Source: Thaumasiovibrio sp047250365 (GTDB lineage Bacteria; Pseudomonadota; Gammaproteobacteria; Enterobacterales; Vibrionaceae). From it: a stretch of 64,000 nt of DNA. The translations under genes and the position numbers were made by a program. Shown here piece after piece: positions 42,736-51,338 of the stretch (position 1 is its first letter; the number at the start of each line of letters is the position of its first letter). Under the pieces are notes generated by a model. It had not been told where the DNA came from and did not search any database. It was given only the letters and a program-made list of their open reading frames with translations. Location: the NCBI RefSeq assembly GCF_047250365.1, contig NZ_JBLBVL010000007.1, positions 1 to 64,000 on the forward strand, written 5' to 3'.

Positions 42736-43701
42736 TTATTGTTTCTGTTTCTCAAGTGCCAAGCGTTCTTCAGCACCTTTTTTAAGCGTGCGTAGTTGCT
42801 CAATTAAGCCTTGCTTGTCAACAAAGGGATGTTTATAGTCGTCTCCCCTAGAATCAATAAGTTTACTTGCTTCTGTCATACCATTGCTGAAAGGATGCGC
42901 AGTTAGATGAACTGAGATTGGGTGCTCGCTAGCATTTACGAGTTCTTCAATTCGCTCGATGCTTTGGATGTAAGCTTCAACCTGTTCTGGCCCGTCTATA
43001 GCATTTAACCCTAAACCACCAATCGAGATAGCTCGATATGTATTTTCGCCATCTTGAACGTCAAAAACATAAGAGGCCGTCCCCCAAGTGTGACCTGGAG
43101 TACTCAACAATATAAACTCTTTGCCTCCAACAGTGAACGAGTCTCCATCTTTAGCGACGATATCCGCTTCAGCTAGAAAACGACTGTCCCAATAAGCTTT
43201 TGGTTTCTTATTTGCATCTTCAAAGGCCTCTAGCCACCCCTCCTTCGTCATAACAAACTGGGCATTCGATAGCTCTTTTAGATGACTTGCGCCACCCGTA
43301 TGATCAAAGTGTCCATGCGTCATAAGAACCAATTTAATATCCTCTGGTTTTACGCCCACACTCTCTATATTACGTATCAGCTGTTCAGAAAACGGCCCCG
43401 TAAGCGTATCAATTAATACAGCACCGTCATCTGTTTTTATAAGCCAAGATGACACCCAACATACGCCGACATAATAAACATTATCAAATGCCTCATAGGG
43501 TTTAATATACTGTCCTTCTGCATTATTTAGCCAACGGTTAAGCTCTCTATCCATTTTTCCAGTGCGGCCAAATTCAGAAAATGCGGCGTTGATAGTCTCA
43601 GATGGACATCCCACAAGGTCGTCTGGTGTCAAAGGTTGCGCGAATGCACTTGAACTAAAAAGACAACAAGTGGCGATTAAATTAGTTAAAAACTTAGACA
43701 T
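42736..43701 (-). CDS. Secreted metallo-beta-lactamase-fold hydrolase (B3-like)
   Basis: A 321-residue exported protein. A signal peptide (about 21 residues, cut near AFA-QPLTP) precedes a metallo-beta-lactamase domain with the zinc motif MTHGHFDHTGG (HxHxDH), the second-ligand loop LLSTPGHTWGTASYVF and a late VHLTAHPFSN His. The layout, with a Cys-containing VGVCWVSSWLI strand after the N-terminal extension, is nearest to subclass B3-like enzymes, but many such proteins have other substrates. It is divergent from a LysR regulator, the same arrangement as regulated beta-lactamases. The substrate is not determined. Confidence 0.82.
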   Translation of the reverse strand: MSKFLTNLIATCCLFSSSAFAQPLTPDDLVGCPSETINAAFSEFGRTGKMDRELNRWLNNAEGQYIKPYEAFDNVYYVGVCWVSSWLIKTDDGAVLIDTLTGPFSEQLIRNIESVGVKPEDIKLVLMTHGHFDHTGGASHLKELSNAQFVMTKEGWLEAFEDANKKPKAYWDSRFLAEADIVAKDGDSFTVGGKEFILLSTPGHTWGTASYVFDVQDGENTYRAISIGGLGLNAIDGPEQVEAYIQSIERIEELVNASEHPISVHLTAHPFSNGMTEASKLIDSRGDDYKHPFVDKQGLIEQLRTLKKGAEERLALEKQKQ

Positions 43702-43813
43702 GATTAAGTACCCTAATTGTGAGTTGAAACTATCATAATTTCTTTAAATGCACAGATAAACCGCTTTTTATGCTACATTGAGTTGCACTAATCGAACAGT
43801 TAAGAGGTGTGCT

Positions 43814-44710
43814 ATGGATAAAATCACAGGAATGCGCGTGTTTGTAGAAGTGGTCAATTTAGGCAGCTTAACCGCAGCGGCAGGTAAACTGGAGATGTCA
43901 AGATCCATGGCAACGAGGCACCTCGCATCACTTGAGAAATGCTTGGGTGTGACGTTACTGAGTCGACATGCAAGAAGATTGCAAATAACCAGTGCGGGGG
44001 AAGATGTCCTACCATATTATCGACAAATTTTATCACTAAACGATAGTGTCACGCATATCACAAGCAGAGATGACGCTGAACCTCAAGGCTTGATTCGAGT
44101 CGCTTGTAGTGTGTCTTTTGGGCAATCCCATATAGCAAAATTAATACGCCAATTTATCTCAATTTACCCCAAAATTTCGGTAGAAGTCATACTTACTGAG
44201 CGATATATTGACTTAGCAAAAGAGCCTTTTGATATCGTTATCCAGATAGGCAAAGAGCAAGATCATCGGATGGTGTCTCGCCAACTAACTACTTGCCACT
44301 CTGTAGTTTGTGCTGCACCAAGTTATTTGAAAAGCCATGAAAGACCCTCTAAACCTCGCGACTTAGTCACTCATAATTGTCTACTGCACATCAATCTAGG
44401 CAGTAACTTGTGTCTGCGCAAGAACTCGGATGCAAGTACAGATCTCCCCATACAGGTGCCTGTATCTGGTCAATTCAAATCCAATGATGTCATGGTGTTG
44501 TTAGAGGCAGCTATTGCTGGCGAGGGAGTGACGTGTTTGCCATCTGTAATCGTTCAGCCTTACATTGATAAACACGATTTAACCCTCTTACTTGAGGGCT
44601 ACGTGATGGATGATATAGCGATAAACATCCTTTACCAATCCCGCAAACATCTTGCAAAACGAGTCCACAAACTCATCGACTTTCTGGTCGATGAGTTTGT
44701 GGACTCCTAA
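43814..44710 (+). CDS. LysR-family regulator next to the MBL hydrolase
   Basis: A 298-residue LysR-type regulator. Winged helix-turn-helix in residues 1-60 (MRVFVEVVNLGSLTAAAGKL, then RSMATRHLASLEKCLGVTLL), with the family co-inducer domain after residue 90 (ASCSVSFGQSHIAKLI type). It belongs to the group related to DsdC/AaeR-like regulators of divergent genes. AGAGGTG precedes the start chosen at 43814. The last 18 codons are formed by a perfect 20-bp inverted repeat, which makes the C-terminus VHKLIDFLVDEFVDS unusual. It probably controls the divergent hydrolase. Confidence 0.88.
   Translation: MDKITGMRVFVEVVNLGSLTAAAGKLEMSRSMATRHLASLEKCLGVTLLSRHARRLQITSAGEDVLPYYRQILSLNDSVTHITSRDDAEPQGLIRVACSVSFGQSHIAKLIRQFISIYPKISVEVILTERYIDLAKEPFDIVIQIGKEQDHRMVSRQLTTCHSVVCAAPSYLKSHERPSKPRDLVTHNCLLHINLGSNLCLRKNSDASTDLPIQVPVSGQFKSNDVMVLLEAAIAGEGVTCLPSVIVQPYIDKHDLTLLLEGYVMDDIAINILYQSRKHLAKRVHKLIDFLVDEFVDS
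44661..44706. repeat. Perfect 20-bp inverted repeat in the LysR 3' end
   Basis: Arms 44661-44680 and 44687-44706 are exact reverse complements, with the 6-base loop TTTCTG. The right arm covers the last coding bases up to the stop (44708). No T run follows, so it is an odd terminator. It looks like a quasi-palindrome perfected by template switching. Confidence 0.85.
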
Positions 44711-44983
44711 TAGCTATAATTAGACTAACTATCACTTAGTTTGAGGAGTATAAGACTGCTTCGTAAATCACAATGGGGCAAAGATGAGCTAGCAATGCTT
44801 GTCAGCTCATAGCTAGGCTGAGCCAATTTAGCTTAACCTTGAGTACCATTAATTTCGTCGCGCTGGCGCTATTTCACCTCTCGCAAAATCAATCTTGACC
44901 TGTTTATAACTTCACAGTTTATAGTGACTATATTGATAGAGAGCGCTACGTGTGTGCGCTTGGAAGATAAGCAGAGAGAAACG

Positions 44984-45892
44984 ATGAAACGTTTAATTTT
45001 GACGATGACATTCTTCGTATTCATGTCATTGAGCAGCGTGGTGGTGTTAGCTAGCAATACAGCCGTTGAGTATGGTGTCGCCATCTCCAGTGACGCTGAG
45101 AAAATCGCTTATAGCGTGACCGCAGACGGGGAGACTGCACTTATCTTCATTCACGGTTGGAGTTTAGATAGCAGGCTATGGCGAAATCAAATTAGCTATT
45201 TTTCAGAAGATTACAAAGTGATCTCTATGGACTTGGCAGGACATGGACACTCATCGTTCAACCGACAAGAATTCACCATGCTCTCTTTCGCTCATGACAT
45301 TAAAGCCGTTATTGAGAAAGAAAATCTAAACTCTGTCATCTTGATAGGGCACTCGATGGGGGGTGGGATTATCGCCGAAGCGGCGAAGTTAATGCCGAAC
45401 AAAGTGATTGGCATTATTGGTGTCGATACGTCACAAAACGTGGCGATAGAATTATCGCAAGACGACCTTGATCTAATGACCAAACCCTTTGAAGATGACT
45501 TTCAACGTGGGATGACAGCGTTCGTAAAAGAGTCGTTGCCACAAGAGGTAGAAGAAGAGTTGCTTTATTGGGTAACGGCAGATATGGCGTCTGCACCACC
45601 CGCCATTGCTATCAACCAATTTCGTCACTACTTAGGTCAATATGTCAGCGGTGAAGCCAGTCGCGTGTATAAGAGCGTTAATGTGCCAGTCGTTCTGGTG
45701 AATGCTCGATTATGGCCAACAAACTCGGCAGAGAATAAGAAACACATTAAAGACTACAGTATTTACTACATTGAAGACACTGGGCACTTCCCAATGTTAG
45801 AAAAACCGGATGAGTTCAACAAAACCCTGATGAAGGCGGTTAAGTCCATAAAGGGCTTTGTTTATTGCCTCACACTAAAAAGCCATCACTGA
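44984..45892 (+). CDS. Secreted alpha/beta hydrolase with altered C-terminus
   Basis: A 302-residue exported alpha/beta hydrolase. The signal peptide ends near VLA-SNTAVEYG. The oxyanion segment FIHGWSLDSRLWRN, nucleophile LIGHSMGGG (Ser), and the acid and final His in YYIEDTGHFPMLEKP are present. AGAGAGAA precedes the start. The last 12 residues (GFVYCLTLKSHH) come from DNA past a repeated segment: the original end, VKSIK and a stop, is preserved at 53076-53145. The reaction (esterase, lipase or other) cannot be decided. Confidence 0.85.
   Translation: MKRLILTMTFFVFMSLSSVVVLASNTAVEYGVAISSDAEKIAYSVTADGETALIFIHGWSLDSRLWRNQISYFSEDYKVISMDLAGHGHSSFNRQEFTMLSFAHDIKAVIEKENLNSVILIGHSMGGGIIAEAAKLMPNKVIGIIGVDTSQNVAIELSQDDLDLMTKPFEDDFQRGMTAFVKESLPQEVEEELLYWVTADMASAPPAIAINQFRHYLGQYVSGEASRVYKSVNVPVVLVNARLWPTNSAENKKHIKDYSIYYIEDTGHFPMLEKPDEFNKTLMKAVKSIKGFVYCLTLKSHH
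45787..45853 (+). repeat. 67-bp direct repeat, left copy
   Basis: Identical to 53076-53142 except one base (C45847 versus T53136). It covers the final codons of the hydrolase gene. The two copies bracket the sucrose genes. Confidence 0.9.
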
Positions 45893-45933
45893 ATCTCACA
45901 ATCACTGGAAAAATGAGGCTCATGGTGACGGCT

Positions 45934-45951
45934 TAAACCGAGCTCGGTTTA
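45934..45951 (-). terminator. Palindrome after scrB
   Basis: The 18-base perfect palindrome TAAACCGAGCTCGGTTTA lies between the end of the hydrolase gene and the end of scrB. It may serve as a weak terminator on either strand. Confidence 0.5.
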
Positions 45952-45965
45952 GTTATTAAGGTAAC

Positions 45966-47423
45966 TTAACCATCAAGTCCTTTAATTGCATTCATAGGGT
46001 GGAAAACGGTTTTTACGTCACCTTTGACGGAAAGCGAGCTTAAGTTATCGATAAAGAAGCGGCTCGTCATCGTATGTTTACCGCCATTAATAAAGATTTC
46101 GATCACCGACTTGTCTACATAAACTTCGATGGTTTGCTTGATGTTCAACCTCGGCGCTTTCCTCACACAGCCAAACTCTTCCGCGTAGAGCTGAGACATC
46201 TTGCTCCGATCAAGAGTAAATTCCGTCGCCGTGGCACTGAACACGATGTTATCGCCTGCGGCGTTTGCAAGCTTCAACTCAAACTCGTCAATTTCCGCTT
46301 CCGTATCCGTTTCGAGCCGAACCATGAAGCTCGTCGTATCCAGCTCAAGAGCCTTCTCAACCGCGACAGCTTCGCCTTTCAACGCTTTAAGTTCAGGTAA
46401 AACAGACTGAACAAGATAGCCACCTTGGATTTGAAGTTCACGAGGTAACGAGAGCATACCCGCCCATTGATGCTTGATGGATGGTGTATCAATCTCAGGC
46501 AGACCTACCCAAGCAATCATTATCCGACGACCTGAGTCATCCAAGTAAGTCTGAGGTGCGTAAAAATCAAATCCGTAATCTGGCTGCGCGATGTCTTGGT
46601 GGTTCTCTAATTCCGCTGAATCTAGATTTAGGCGATCGCCGACTATATAAGCCACAGAATAGATATTTTTGAAATCGTATGGGTTATCGCTGGACACGCC
46701 CTGCGGAGAAAACAGCATCACCGACTGGTTATCTATTTCAAAAAAATCTGGGCATTCCCACATATAGCCAAGGTTGTTGTAACGAGTTTGAATTGGGCCT
46801 TTGTGCTGCCAGTTCATCAGGTCACGGCTGCGATACAACGCCATTGAACCAGTCTCTTCGGGAGTTTGAGCCCCCACAACCATCAGATAGTCATCACCCT
46901 GCCTCCACACTTTTGGGTCGCGGAAATGTTCTGTGTAGTGCTCGTTTTCGATAACCACGCCGTGCTTTTCTATTTTGCCGTCGACAGACATCTTCGCAAA
47001 ACACTGGGTTGGCACTCGCAGCCAATTTTCATCACGTTTGTTGCCAGTAAAGAACAACAGTACATTGTCGTTTTCAACCAATGCTCCACCAGAATAAACA
47101 CCGTGAGAATCGTAATCTTGGTCTGGGTGCAGGCCAATACCGTGGTCTTCGAAATGAACGAAATCTTTGGTAGAAAGGTGATACCAATACTTCATACCAT
47201 GGACAGGACCAACCGGCGTCCACTGGTAAAATAGATGGTGCTCACCATTAAAGAAACACAAGCCATTCGGGTCATTGAGCAGGCCGAACTTAGGCGCAAT
47301 ATGGTAGTCAGGGTATCCAGCGTCTTGTTTGCGAAGCTTTACCATCGCATCAATACTGTCTTGAGATATCTGCTCTACACGACGATATCTTTGCTCTACT
47401 GTCCAGTTCGAATTCAAACTCAT
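45966..47423 (-). CDS. scrB: Sucrose-6-phosphate hydrolase (GH32)
   Basis: A 485-residue GH32 invertase that splits sucrose-6-phosphate into glucose-6-phosphate and fructose. The catalytic nucleophile is in GLLNDPNGLCFF, the transition-state pair in HFRDPKVW, and the acid in MWECPDFFEI. The five-bladed propeller and the C-terminal beta sandwich (SVIEIFINGGKHTMTSRFF) are complete. It overlaps scrK by 4 bases (ATGA). It acts on the phosphorylated product of the scrA transporter. Confidence 0.95.
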   Translation of the reverse strand: MSLNSNWTVEQRYRRVEQISQDSIDAMVKLRKQDAGYPDYHIAPKFGLLNDPNGLCFFNGEHHLFYQWTPVGPVHGMKYWYHLSTKDFVHFEDHGIGLHPDQDYDSHGVYSGGALVENDNVLLFFTGNKRDENWLRVPTQCFAKMSVDGKIEKHGVVIENEHYTEHFRDPKVWRQGDDYLMVVGAQTPEETGSMALYRSRDLMNWQHKGPIQTRYNNLGYMWECPDFFEIDNQSVMLFSPQGVSSDNPYDFKNIYSVAYIVGDRLNLDSAELENHQDIAQPDYGFDFYAPQTYLDDSGRRIMIAWVGLPEIDTPSIKHQWAGMLSLPRELQIQGGYLVQSVLPELKALKGEAVAVEKALELDTTSFMVRLETDTEAEIDEFELKLANAAGDNIVFSATATEFTLDRSKMSQLYAEEFGCVRKAPRLNIKQTIEVYVDKSVIEIFINGGKHTMTSRFFIDNLSSLSVKGDVKTVFHPMNAIKGLDG

Positions 47424-48415
47424 ACATTCCCCTCAGTGTTCGCCATACTTGAGGAATCTTCCTTAGTCGACTGAGCCGAGATAACAAACTGATCAGAGTT
47501 AATAAACTGAGCAAGCGCGTCTTGTGTTGGAAGGGCTGTCATCGCCCCCTTTTGCGTCGTTGCTAATGCACCACAACCATTCGCCCACTGGATTGCAGAA
47601 TCAACCACTTGTTGATTGTTCCACTCTTCATGTTGGGAAAGCTTTGCAAGTAAGCCACCAACAAAGGCATCACCTGCCCCAGTGGTATCGACTGGAGTCA
47701 TTGAACGACCAGAAATTAACTCGCCTTGGTTTTCAAAGACTCGCCAAACGCCTTTCGCGCCCTGCGTAACCAGAACTAGCGTGCTGTTAAGCTCTGCTAT
47801 ATGAGCCAAACCTTGTTCCATCGACGTCGAATCGGTCAAGAAATCCAACTCTTCTTCTGAGAATTTAATCACATCAGCCAACTCAACCGCTTTCATAACA
47901 ACAGACTTGATTTCAGACGGGTTTTGCCACACTTCATCGCGAAGGTTTGGATCGAAGCTGATGTAACCGCCCGCAGCTTTCATGCGCCGGATGGCTTCAA
48001 ACGTGCTGCTTCGACTTGGTTCATTGGCCAAAGAGATTGAGCAGACATGTAGCCACTCGTTTTTCTTAAATTCGGGAATGTCTTCAACAGACATAAACTG
48101 GTCAGCACTTGGCTTAACCATAAACGTAAAGCTGCGCTCGCCTTGGCCATCAAGATCAACCACCACGGTTGACGTGCGTTGTTCAGGGTCCTTCACCAAA
48201 CTCTCGGTATTCACACCTTCCTTTTGCAGAGTCACTTCCATAAAAGTGCCAAACGGGTCGTTACCCACTCGGCCGAAAAATGCGCTTTTGCCTAAAAGGC
48301 GAGAAATCGCTACCGCGACATTGGCAGGAGCACCGCCCGGACATTTCAATAATGTCGCGTCAGTCTCCGGAATGAGGTCGACGACTGCGTCTCCAGTTAC
48401 CCAAACTTGATTCAT
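47420..48415 (-). CDS. scrK: Fructokinase
   Basis: A 331-residue PfkB-family kinase that phosphorylates the fructose released by ScrB. It has PGGAPANVAVAISRLLGK near residue 30 and the anion-hole/catalytic motif TPVDTTGAGDAFVGGLL. I start at MNQVWVTGDAVVDLI (48415) with AAGG upstream; the longer frame has no ribosome site. It is between scrA and scrB in one minus-strand unit. Confidence 0.93.
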   Translation of the reverse strand: MNQVWVTGDAVVDLIPETDATLLKCPGGAPANVAVAISRLLGKSAFFGRVGNDPFGTFMEVTLQKEGVNTESLVKDPEQRTSTVVVDLDGQGERSFTFMVKPSADQFMSVEDIPEFKKNEWLHVCSISLANEPSRSSTFEAIRRMKAAGGYISFDPNLRDEVWQNPSEIKSVVMKAVELADVIKFSEEELDFLTDSTSMEQGLAHIAELNSTLVLVTQGAKGVWRVFENQGELISGRSMTPVDTTGAGDAFVGGLLAKLSQHEEWNNQQVVDSAIQWANGCGALATTQKGAMTALPTQDALAQFINSDQFVISAQSTKEDSSSMANTEGNV

Positions 48416-48578
48416 CTTTCTTACCTTAGAAATGAAAATCATGACAACCGAATACAATGTGATATTTCACGCTGTCATGTAAAAATATAAAAAGGCTAGC
48501 CAAGCCAAATCACCTAGCTAGCACCCCAAAGCTTAGGAAATGAAGTGAAAAGGGGGGCTTCACTTCTAGGGAGAAACG

Positions 48579-50018
48579 TTAAGCTGTTGCTTTAATGTTT
48601 TGTTTGCTGCGCTCACGCAGACCTAAAACAACGGTCAGTGCAAAGGCTGTCACGAACGCGATAATCATACCTACCACGTAGTAGCCAATTTTTTCTGGCG
48701 ATATTGAGATGATGCCAGGAATACCCGCCGCACCCAGGGCTTGTGCTTTCACATTGAACATAGTGATAAATGCGCTTGAAACCGCAGCAGCACAAACCGC
48801 AGCAATGAATGGGTAGCGAAGCTTCAAGTTCACACCGAACATTGCAGGCTCAGTAATACCAAGCAGACCTGTCACACCAGAAGGAATCGCAATACTCTTC
48901 ATTTTTGTATCGCGAGTCATGAAACCAACAGCCAGTGCCGCCGCACCTTGTGACACGTTAGACATCGCTGCGATAGGGAAGATGAACGTGCCGCCTGTCG
49001 TTACGATATCCGCAAGCAACTGAGTTTCGATTGCGATAAAGCTATGGTGCATACCTGTGATTACAAATGGCGCATAAATCAAACCAAACACCGCACCACC
49101 AATGAAACCAGCGCTGTTGTATAACCAGTTCAGGCCATCCCCCAATAAGAAGCCGATATCACGTGTAAATGGACCAACAACGGTGAATGTCAGAAGACCA
49201 GTCACGAAGATTGCCAATAGCGGCGTAAGCAAGTTATCCAGAACCGAAGGCACCACTTTACGTAGGCTAAGCTCGACTTTCGCTAGAATAAACGCAGAAA
49301 CAAGAACTGGCAGTACTGAACCTTGATAGCCCACTTTCTCAATTTCAAAGCCTAAAATGTTCCAAACTGGAATGCTGCCCGACACCGATGCGCCACCGAA
49401 GCCCCAACCATTAAGAAGGTCTGGGTGAACCATCAACATACCTAAAGCCGCGCCGAGGTATGGGTTACCACCAAACTTCTTACTAGCTGAAAATGCTAAT
49501 AAAATAGGTAAGTACACAAAAGGGGCATTAGCAAATGTATTGATCATGTTTGCTAAGTCGGTCAAGCCCGGATTGGCGTCAATTAAAGATTTGCCATCAA
49601 TAAACAAGCCTTGAGCCGTCAATAGGTTGTAGATACCCATCAACAGACCACCAGCAACAATCGCAGGAATAATAGGTACAAAAATATCAGACAGGCCTTT
49701 CACAGCGCGTTGCACAATATTTTGGTTATCAGCACCCGCTGACGCCACGTCGTTGGTCGACATTTCCGTCATTTCCGTCAGCTTAGCCAGCTCAGCATAA
49801 ACTTGGTTAACGATGCCTGAACCAAAGATGATCTGATATTGACCCGCTACTTTAAACTGGCCCTTGACCCCTTCTAGGTTATCAATCGCCTGTTCATCAA
49901 TTTTGTCTTGATCTGCAACCGCAAGGCGCAGACGAGTCGCACAGTGTGCGAGTGCAGTGATATTACTTTTACCACCTAATAGAGTGAGCAGCTCTTTTGC
50001 TATTTTTGGATAATTCAT
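48579..50018 (-). CDS. scrA: Sucrose-specific PTS enzyme IIBC
   Basis: A 479-residue PTS permease. The N-terminal IIB domain has the phosphorylated Cys in ALAHCATRLRL (about residue 26). The IIC domain with about ten membrane helices follows (DIFVPIIPAIVAGGLLMGIY, then GMHHSFIAIETQLL and GLLGITEPAMFGVNLKLR). It brings in sucrose and makes sucrose-6-phosphate, and needs a IIA domain from another PTS protein because none is fused. I use the Met at 50018 with GGGG upstream. It is the first gene of scrAKB and two operator-like sites lie before it. Confidence 0.95.
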   Translation of the reverse strand: MNYPKIAKELLTLLGGKSNITALAHCATRLRLAVADQDKIDEQAIDNLEGVKGQFKVAGQYQIIFGSGIVNQVYAELAKLTEMTEMSTNDVASAGADNQNIVQRAVKGLSDIFVPIIPAIVAGGLLMGIYNLLTAQGLFIDGKSLIDANPGLTDLANMINTFANAPFVYLPILLAFSASKKFGGNPYLGAALGMLMVHPDLLNGWGFGGASVSGSIPVWNILGFEIEKVGYQGSVLPVLVSAFILAKVELSLRKVVPSVLDNLLTPLLAIFVTGLLTFTVVGPFTRDIGFLLGDGLNWLYNSAGFIGGAVFGLIYAPFVITGMHHSFIAIETQLLADIVTTGGTFIFPIAAMSNVSQGAAALAVGFMTRDTKMKSIAIPSGVTGLLGITEPAMFGVNLKLRYPFIAAVCAAAVSSAFITMFNVKAQALGAAGIPGIISISPEKIGYYVVGMIIAFVTAFALTVVLGLRERSKQNIKATA

Positions 50019-50060
50019 TACATACCCCATTGGATTGTCATTTGAGCCTTTGAATTTCTC

Positions 50061-50072
50061 GGGAACGTTTGC
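50061..50072. promoter_or_regulatory. ScrR operator-like site, scrA side
   Basis: GGGAACGTTTGC, a LacI-type sequence with a central ACGT. Its reverse complement occurs at 52747-52758 before scrY. Confidence 0.7.
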
Positions 50073-50211
50073 AAAACAAATTTTTGCCTAGAAACAACAA
50101 ATGATCAAAGATAACTGCTCAATAGTGTGAGAATGATCTTCAAATTATCTCCCTAAGATGAGAAGACAGGGTTAAAATCTCTTGATAACAGGGAAATTTG
50201 ATACTCTGTTT

Positions 50212-50223
50212 GCAAACCGTCCC
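50212..50223. promoter_or_regulatory. ScrR operator-like site, scrR side
   Basis: GCAAACCGTCCC, one base longer from the reverse-complement consensus GCAAACGTTCCC (two mismatches), 30 bases before the scrR start. It would allow autoregulation. Confidence 0.55.
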
Positions 50224-50252
50224 AAAACTAAAATTACAAATGGATATTTATA

Positions 50253-51239
50253 ATGGCTAGTCTTCATGATGTCGCTCGTCTCGCTGGAGTTTCCAAGTCG
50301 ACGGTCTCAAGAGTAATCAACGATGAGTATGGCGTGAAAGAAGCGACCAAGGTTAAGGTTCGTAAAGCGGTAGAAGAGTGTGGCTATCTCCCAAACCAAG
50401 TCGCTAAAGACTTAAAGTCTCAGAAAACCAACCTCGTTGGGGTGATTGTTCCTAGGGTTTCTTCCCACGCCACCTCTCAAGGGGTTGACGGTTTAACCGC
50501 AGTATTAGAGCAAGCGGGCAAGCATGTTCTATTAGCGAGCACGCACCAAGCACACCACAAAGAACTCGAATATATTCAGATATTTAATCAGAAACGTGTT
50601 GAAGGCATCATCCTGTACGCGACCCACCTCGACAACAAATTAGTCAAAGCGATTCAAAGCTCTGCAGTACCGGTGGTGTTGGTTGGTCAAGACGGCTCGA
50701 TGTTTAACATCCCGAGTATTGTGCACGATGATACGCGCGTCGGATTTGAAGCTGGCAATCGCCTCATATCGAAAGGGTGTAAGAATATGGGGTTTATTGG
50801 TGTACAAGGTGACGATATTGCAGTTGATAAAATGAGATCGGAAGGGTTTGTCCAATCGCTTCAATTCAACGATCTCACGCTGCAATTTCACGCTCGTGGC
50901 GATTTCACCATTGACTCAGGGTATAAACTGGCTAAGCAGCATCTAAGTAAGCACTCCAAATTAGATGGTTTGTTTTGTGCCACGGACCGTATCGCGCTTG
51001 GTGCAATAAAAGCTATTCAAGAAGCCGGGCTTGTCCCTGGAAAGGATGTGTTGGTCCTTGGTGTCGGTGACGATGAGCTCGCCTCAGTATGTACTCCAAC
51101 GCTTTCCACATTCAACTATGCTTTTGATAAAGCAGGAGAAAATGGAGCTAAACTGCTTCTAGACCGTATTGAGAAAAAAGGTTTTGAAATGAGTAAGATG
51201 GTGCTGACATTTACCACCATCGAAAGAGAGTCTTGCTAA
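50253..51239 (+). CDS. scrR: Sucrose operon repressor, LacI family
   Basis: A 328-residue LacI-type repressor. The helix-turn-helix is at the start (MASLHDVARLAGVSKSTVSR) with the hinge helix VAKDLKSQKTNLVGVIVP. The ligand domain follows (GIILYATHLDNK, GLFCATDRIALGAIKAI). The sugar effector is presumably sucrose, fructose or their phosphate. It is divergent from scrA, with operator-like sites in front of both. In the family it represses the scr genes without sucrose. Confidence 0.93.
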   Translation: MASLHDVARLAGVSKSTVSRVINDEYGVKEATKVKVRKAVEECGYLPNQVAKDLKSQKTNLVGVIVPRVSSHATSQGVDGLTAVLEQAGKHVLLASTHQAHHKELEYIQIFNQKRVEGIILYATHLDNKLVKAIQSSAVPVVLVGQDGSMFNIPSIVHDDTRVGFEAGNRLISKGCKNMGFIGVQGDDIAVDKMRSEGFVQSLQFNDLTLQFHARGDFTIDSGYKLAKQHLSKHSKLDGLFCATDRIALGAIKAIQEAGLVPGKDVLVLGVGDDELASVCTPTLSTFNYAFDKAGENGAKLLLDRIEKKGFEMSKMVLTFTTIERESC

Positions 51240-51260
51240 CTAAGCCAAATTCGAGATACA

Positions 51261-51291
51261 AAAATGCCAACCTCAAGGGTTGGCATTTTAT
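51261..51291. terminator. Bidirectional terminator between scrR and scrY
   Basis: Arms AAAATGCCAACC/GGTTGGCATTTT (51261-51272 with 51278-51289) between the convergent scrR and scrY. Confidence 0.85.
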
Positions 51292-51338
51292 TGATGTTGA
51301 TATCACATCACGAACAGAACTCGCCCTCTAAACGAGAG

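Noticed and set aside
48470..48483. TGTGATATTTCACG between scrK and scrA as a CRP site
   Set aside because: The half-sites are only four bases apart in place of six, and it lies after scrA inside the unit, so it does not fit CRP control.
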